Assembly (NCBI GenBank): GCA_947443815.1
Contig: CANEXR010000114.1
Coordinates: 1 to 8,221 of the forward strand
Source of the DNA: Flavobacteriaceae bacterium
GTDB taxonomy: Bacteria; Bacteroidota; Bacteroidia; Flavobacteriales; Flavobacteriaceae
Direction: 5' to 3'
DNA length: 8,221 nt
The first letter of the stretch is position 1, and the number at the start of each line of letters is the position of its first letter. Shown piece by piece: positions 6,425-8,221 of the stretch. Made by a program: the position numbers and the translations under genes. Under the pieces are notes generated by a model. The model saw nothing but the letters and a program-made list of their open reading frames with translations. It was not told where the DNA came from and ran no database searches.

Positions 6425-6499
6425 AGCCCCGATAGTAGTGAAAATCCTTATGGGCCGGGGTTCGGCCCATAAGATTGTAACGAATAGCGGGAAATAGCT
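6425..6499. ncRNA. structured intergenic RNA-like element (Flavobacteria-type), strand uncertain
   Basis: This compact, unusually GC-rich stretch folds into two nested stems. The inner stem pairs 6447-6456 with 6464-6473 (10 bp, CTTATGGGCC with its complement, 7-nt loop) and extends by three A-T pairs across one bulged C at 6446. The outer stem pairs AGC (6425-6427) with GCT (6497-6499) and CCCG (6428-6431) with CGGG (6488-6491), with a 5-nt bulge. The single-stranded parts ATAGTAGTGA and GTAACGAATA lie between. The flanks AGCCCCGATAG and AGCGGGAAATAGCTCC recur, from memory, in intergenic regions of many Flavobacterium genomes with different hairpin arms, as expected for a conserved RNA; Rfam Flavo-1 is the family I would compare. 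No T-run follows on either side, so it is not a plain terminator. The element is strong as a structure; its name and strand are open. Confidence 0.55.
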
Positions 6500-6542
6500 C
6501 CTTAAAATACGGACTATTTTTGATTGCTAAATAGGAATTTTA

Positions 6543-8081
6543 TCAGTCCGGTTCATTCATGATTTTTTCTCGGTATTTCTTTCCTGTTAGTAATACTAAT
6601 TTTAATTTATAATCATCAACAAGCCATTCGCGGTAGTTTTTGCTGCATTGACTTAAGCATTTAGAGTAGCGTTTGATGCGGCATTCTATATCGTCATCTA
6701 GTTCTTTTCCAAGGGCTTTGGCTTCTTGTAGGGTTTCGGAATTATCGACGCACATGGCGGCGTGTTGTTCTAATGATTTTTCTAGTACGACTTTCGAGCG
6801 TAAATTTTGTTTGATAATTAGTTTGTGTTCTTCATCGACATCAAAAGTTACGACTTCTGTTTTGCTGAATTTTGCTCTTAATTCGGGAGGCATTGCGTAT
6901 TTGAAATACAATTCAATTTCGGTATCATCACGTAAATTTTCTAAGTAAAACTCGGGAGATTTGAAGATGTGTTGCCAGTTTACGGGTTCGCTCCATAAGC
7001 CAAATCGCGCGGCATTATTTCCTAAATCGATAACGGTAAATTCGTCTTTAAGCGGTAATTTTCGAGAACCACGGCCAATCATTTGAAAATACAATGTCAG
7101 TGATTTTGTAGCTCTGTTTAGGATAATTGTTTCTACTGTTGGTTCATCAAAACCAGTTGTTAAGATGCCGACAGAGGTTAAAATTGCGTCTGGTGTGTGT
7201 TTGAACCAATGCAAAATATCTTTTCGTTCTTCGGTATTACTGGTGTTATCGAGGTGGCGTATGGCATATCCAGCTTCTCTAAAGGTTTCATAAACGTACA
7301 ATGAGGTATTGATTCCGTTATTGAAAATTAATGTTTTTTTGCCTAATGATTTTTCGGTGTAGGCGTGCAATAATTTTTCTTGCATGGCCATATTAGTGTA
7401 TAAATCATCGGATGATTTTACGGTATAATCGCCGTTGATACCTACTTTTAAAGAGGTTAATCCTACGTCATAGCTGTAGGTTACGGCTTTCGCCAAAAAG
7501 CCTTTGTCTATCAATGAACCAATGGTGTCACCAACGATTAATTCGTCATAACTTTCATGCATTGGTAATTTGATGTTCGAACTCAAAGGAGTTGCAGTAA
7601 CGCCTAATATGAATGCATTTTTGAAAGAACTTAATAGTTTTCGGAAGGAATTGTAATGGGCTTCATCAATAATGACTAGACCAATGTTGTCCAAATGCAA
7701 TTTTTCATCATTGATTCGGTTTTTCAGCGTTTCTACCATGGCTACAAAACAAGAATAATCGTTTTGGTCTGGGAGGTCTTTTACTTTGCTGTTTATTATT
7801 TTGTTTTTTACATCAAAACCTTTGAGCATTTTGGAGGTTTGCTTACAAAGTTCGATTCGATGTGTTAAAACGACTACTTTTTTATCATGTTTGGACAAAT
7901 ACCGTCTAACAATTTCTGAAAAAATCACTGTTTTTCCTCCGCCAGTTGGCAATTGATATAGTAAATGGTGCTGTTGTGGACCATTGTCTATGCGCTCAAA
8001 AATGGCGTCAATGTCCCCTTTTTGATAGGCATATAGTTCTTTTTTGTCTTCGACTTCTATTTCTATTGTGTTTTGCAGCAT
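6543..8081 (-). CDS. RadD/YejH-like superfamily II DNA helicase
   Basis: This 512-residue SF2 helicase has an N-terminal YAYQKGDIDAI (Q-like, 17-27), Walker A PTGGGKT (45-51), Ia LTHRIEL (72-78), DEAH (139-142), motif III TATP (162-165), motif V TTGFDEP (308-314) and motif VI QMIGRGSR (333-340). GGGKT with GFDxP and QMIGRGxR is the pattern of RadD/YejH and related ResIII-type proteins rather than RNA DEAD-box enzymes. RadD in E. coli acts in DNA repair and recombination; that role here is inferred. The C-terminal ~150 residues are charged, with four cysteines (C444, C467, C475, C479), fewer and less regular than a typical zinc finger. No nuclease or methylase domain or partner is present, so it is not a visible restriction system. 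It has its own -7 box and short leader, and it is separated from the DEAD-box gene by the structured element. Confidence 0.88.
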   Translation of the reverse strand: MLQNTIEIEVEDKKELYAYQKGDIDAIFERIDNGPQQHHLLYQLPTGGGKTVIFSEIVRRYLSKHDKKVVVLTHRIELCKQTSKMLKGFDVKNKIINSKVKDLPDQNDYSCFVAMVETLKNRINDEKLHLDNIGLVIIDEAHYNSFRKLLSSFKNAFILGVTATPLSSNIKLPMHESYDELIVGDTIGSLIDKGFLAKAVTYSYDVGLTSLKVGINGDYTVKSSDDLYTNMAMQEKLLHAYTEKSLGKKTLIFNNGINTSLYVYETFREAGYAIRHLDNTSNTEERKDILHWFKHTPDAILTSVGILTTGFDEPTVETIILNRATKSLTLYFQMIGRGSRKLPLKDEFTVIDLGNNAARFGLWSEPVNWQHIFKSPEFYLENLRDDTEIELYFKYAMPPELRAKFSKTEVVTFDVDEEHKLIIKQNLRSKVVLEKSLEQHAAMCVDNSETLQEAKALGKELDDDIECRIKRYSKCLSQCSKNYREWLVDDYKLKLVLLTGKKYREKIMNEPD

Positions 8082-8101
8082 TACTTTTTGTTGGATTTTT
8101 G

Positions 8102-8109
8102 CAAAAGTA
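8102..8109 (-). promoter_or_regulatory. -7 box (TAnnTTTG) of the RadD-like gene
   Basis: Read on the minus strand this is TACTTTTG, an exact match to the Bacteroidota -7 consensus, 20 nt before the ATG. The expected start of transcription would leave a leader of about 15 nt, rich in A. No TTG stands at the expected -33 distance, so only the -7 element is supported. Confidence 0.5.
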
Positions 8110-8176
8110 CACCTAAAAAACAGTTATTTCGCTACTTTTAATTCAAAAGAAATAGGAAGGATTAAATAAATTTAAT

Positions 8177-8221
8177 TTAAGGCGTAATTTTCTTATTCCA
8201 ATCGTTCGAGAATACTGTCAA
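8177..8221 (-). CDS. possible 3' end of an unidentified gene (partial, cut by right edge)
   Basis: On the minus strand the edge reads LTVFSNDWNKKITP and stops at TAA (8177-8179). The composition is protein-like, and the A/T-rich spacer begins immediately after the stop. Fourteen codons are too few for identification and could be open by chance. If real, the gene lies upstream of and parallel to the RadD-like helicase gene, separated from it by about 95 nt that contain the helicase's own -7 box. Confidence 0.25.
   Translation of the reverse strand: MTVFSNDWNKKITP

Noticed and set aside
6447..6473. Simple rho-independent terminator of the RadD-like gene
   Set aside because: The stem is strong and GC-rich, but no T-run follows on either strand, and the flanks form an outer stem, which fits a structured RNA better.
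6543..8081. Restriction or defence helicase (type I/III R subunit)
   Set aside because: The ResIII-like motor fits, but the protein is only 512 residues with no nuclease domain, and there is no methylase, specificity or other defence gene beside it.
8161..8176. Terminator hairpin near the right edge
   Set aside because: ATTAAAT and ATTTAAT are complementary but all A/T with a 2-nt loop; expected by chance at this composition.

Overview
The window looks like chromosomal DNA of a Flavobacterium or close relative (Bacteroidota, Flavobacteriaceae). The evidence is low GC with A/T-rich spacers, no Shine-Dalgarno sequences, exact Bacteroidota-type -7 boxes (TAnnTTTG) before two genes, and a DUF2911 protein, a family common in Bacteroidota. 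I see no insertion sequence, phage gene, tRNA, rRNA or CRISPR array.

Layout, left to right. (1) An unidentified plus-strand gene is cut by the left edge and ends at 110, overlapping the end of the next gene. (2) A tight two-gene minus-strand operon follows: a 639-residue signalling-type protein (cyclic-nucleotide-binding-like domain, CBS pair, DUF294 nucleotidyltransferase) and, 2 nt downstream, a DnaQ-like exonuclease-fold protein that has lost several catalytic residues. (3) Divergent from it is a secreted or periplasmic DUF2911 protein ending in a strong intrinsic terminator. (4) A 434-nt intergenic region carries a degenerate array of about 50-bp units built on a 28-nt repeat. It runs up to the promoter of (5) a Bcr/CflA-type MFS transporter on the plus strand. 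(6) Convergent to it is a DEAD-box RNA helicase on the minus strand. (7) A compact GC-rich two-stem RNA-like element lies between the two helicase genes. (8) A RadD/YejH-like superfamily II helicase on the minus strand has its own -7 box. (9) A possible 3' end of another minus-strand gene touches the right edge.

Most genes are ordinary housekeeping or accessory chromosomal genes. The only clear functional unit is the DUF294 protein plus exonuclease-like pair, which recalls pairs found near acetate-uptake genes in other bacteria. The least ordinary signals are the degraded DEDDh active site, the intergenic repeat array, and the structured element between the helicases. I found no convincing sign of a wholly new multi-gene system.
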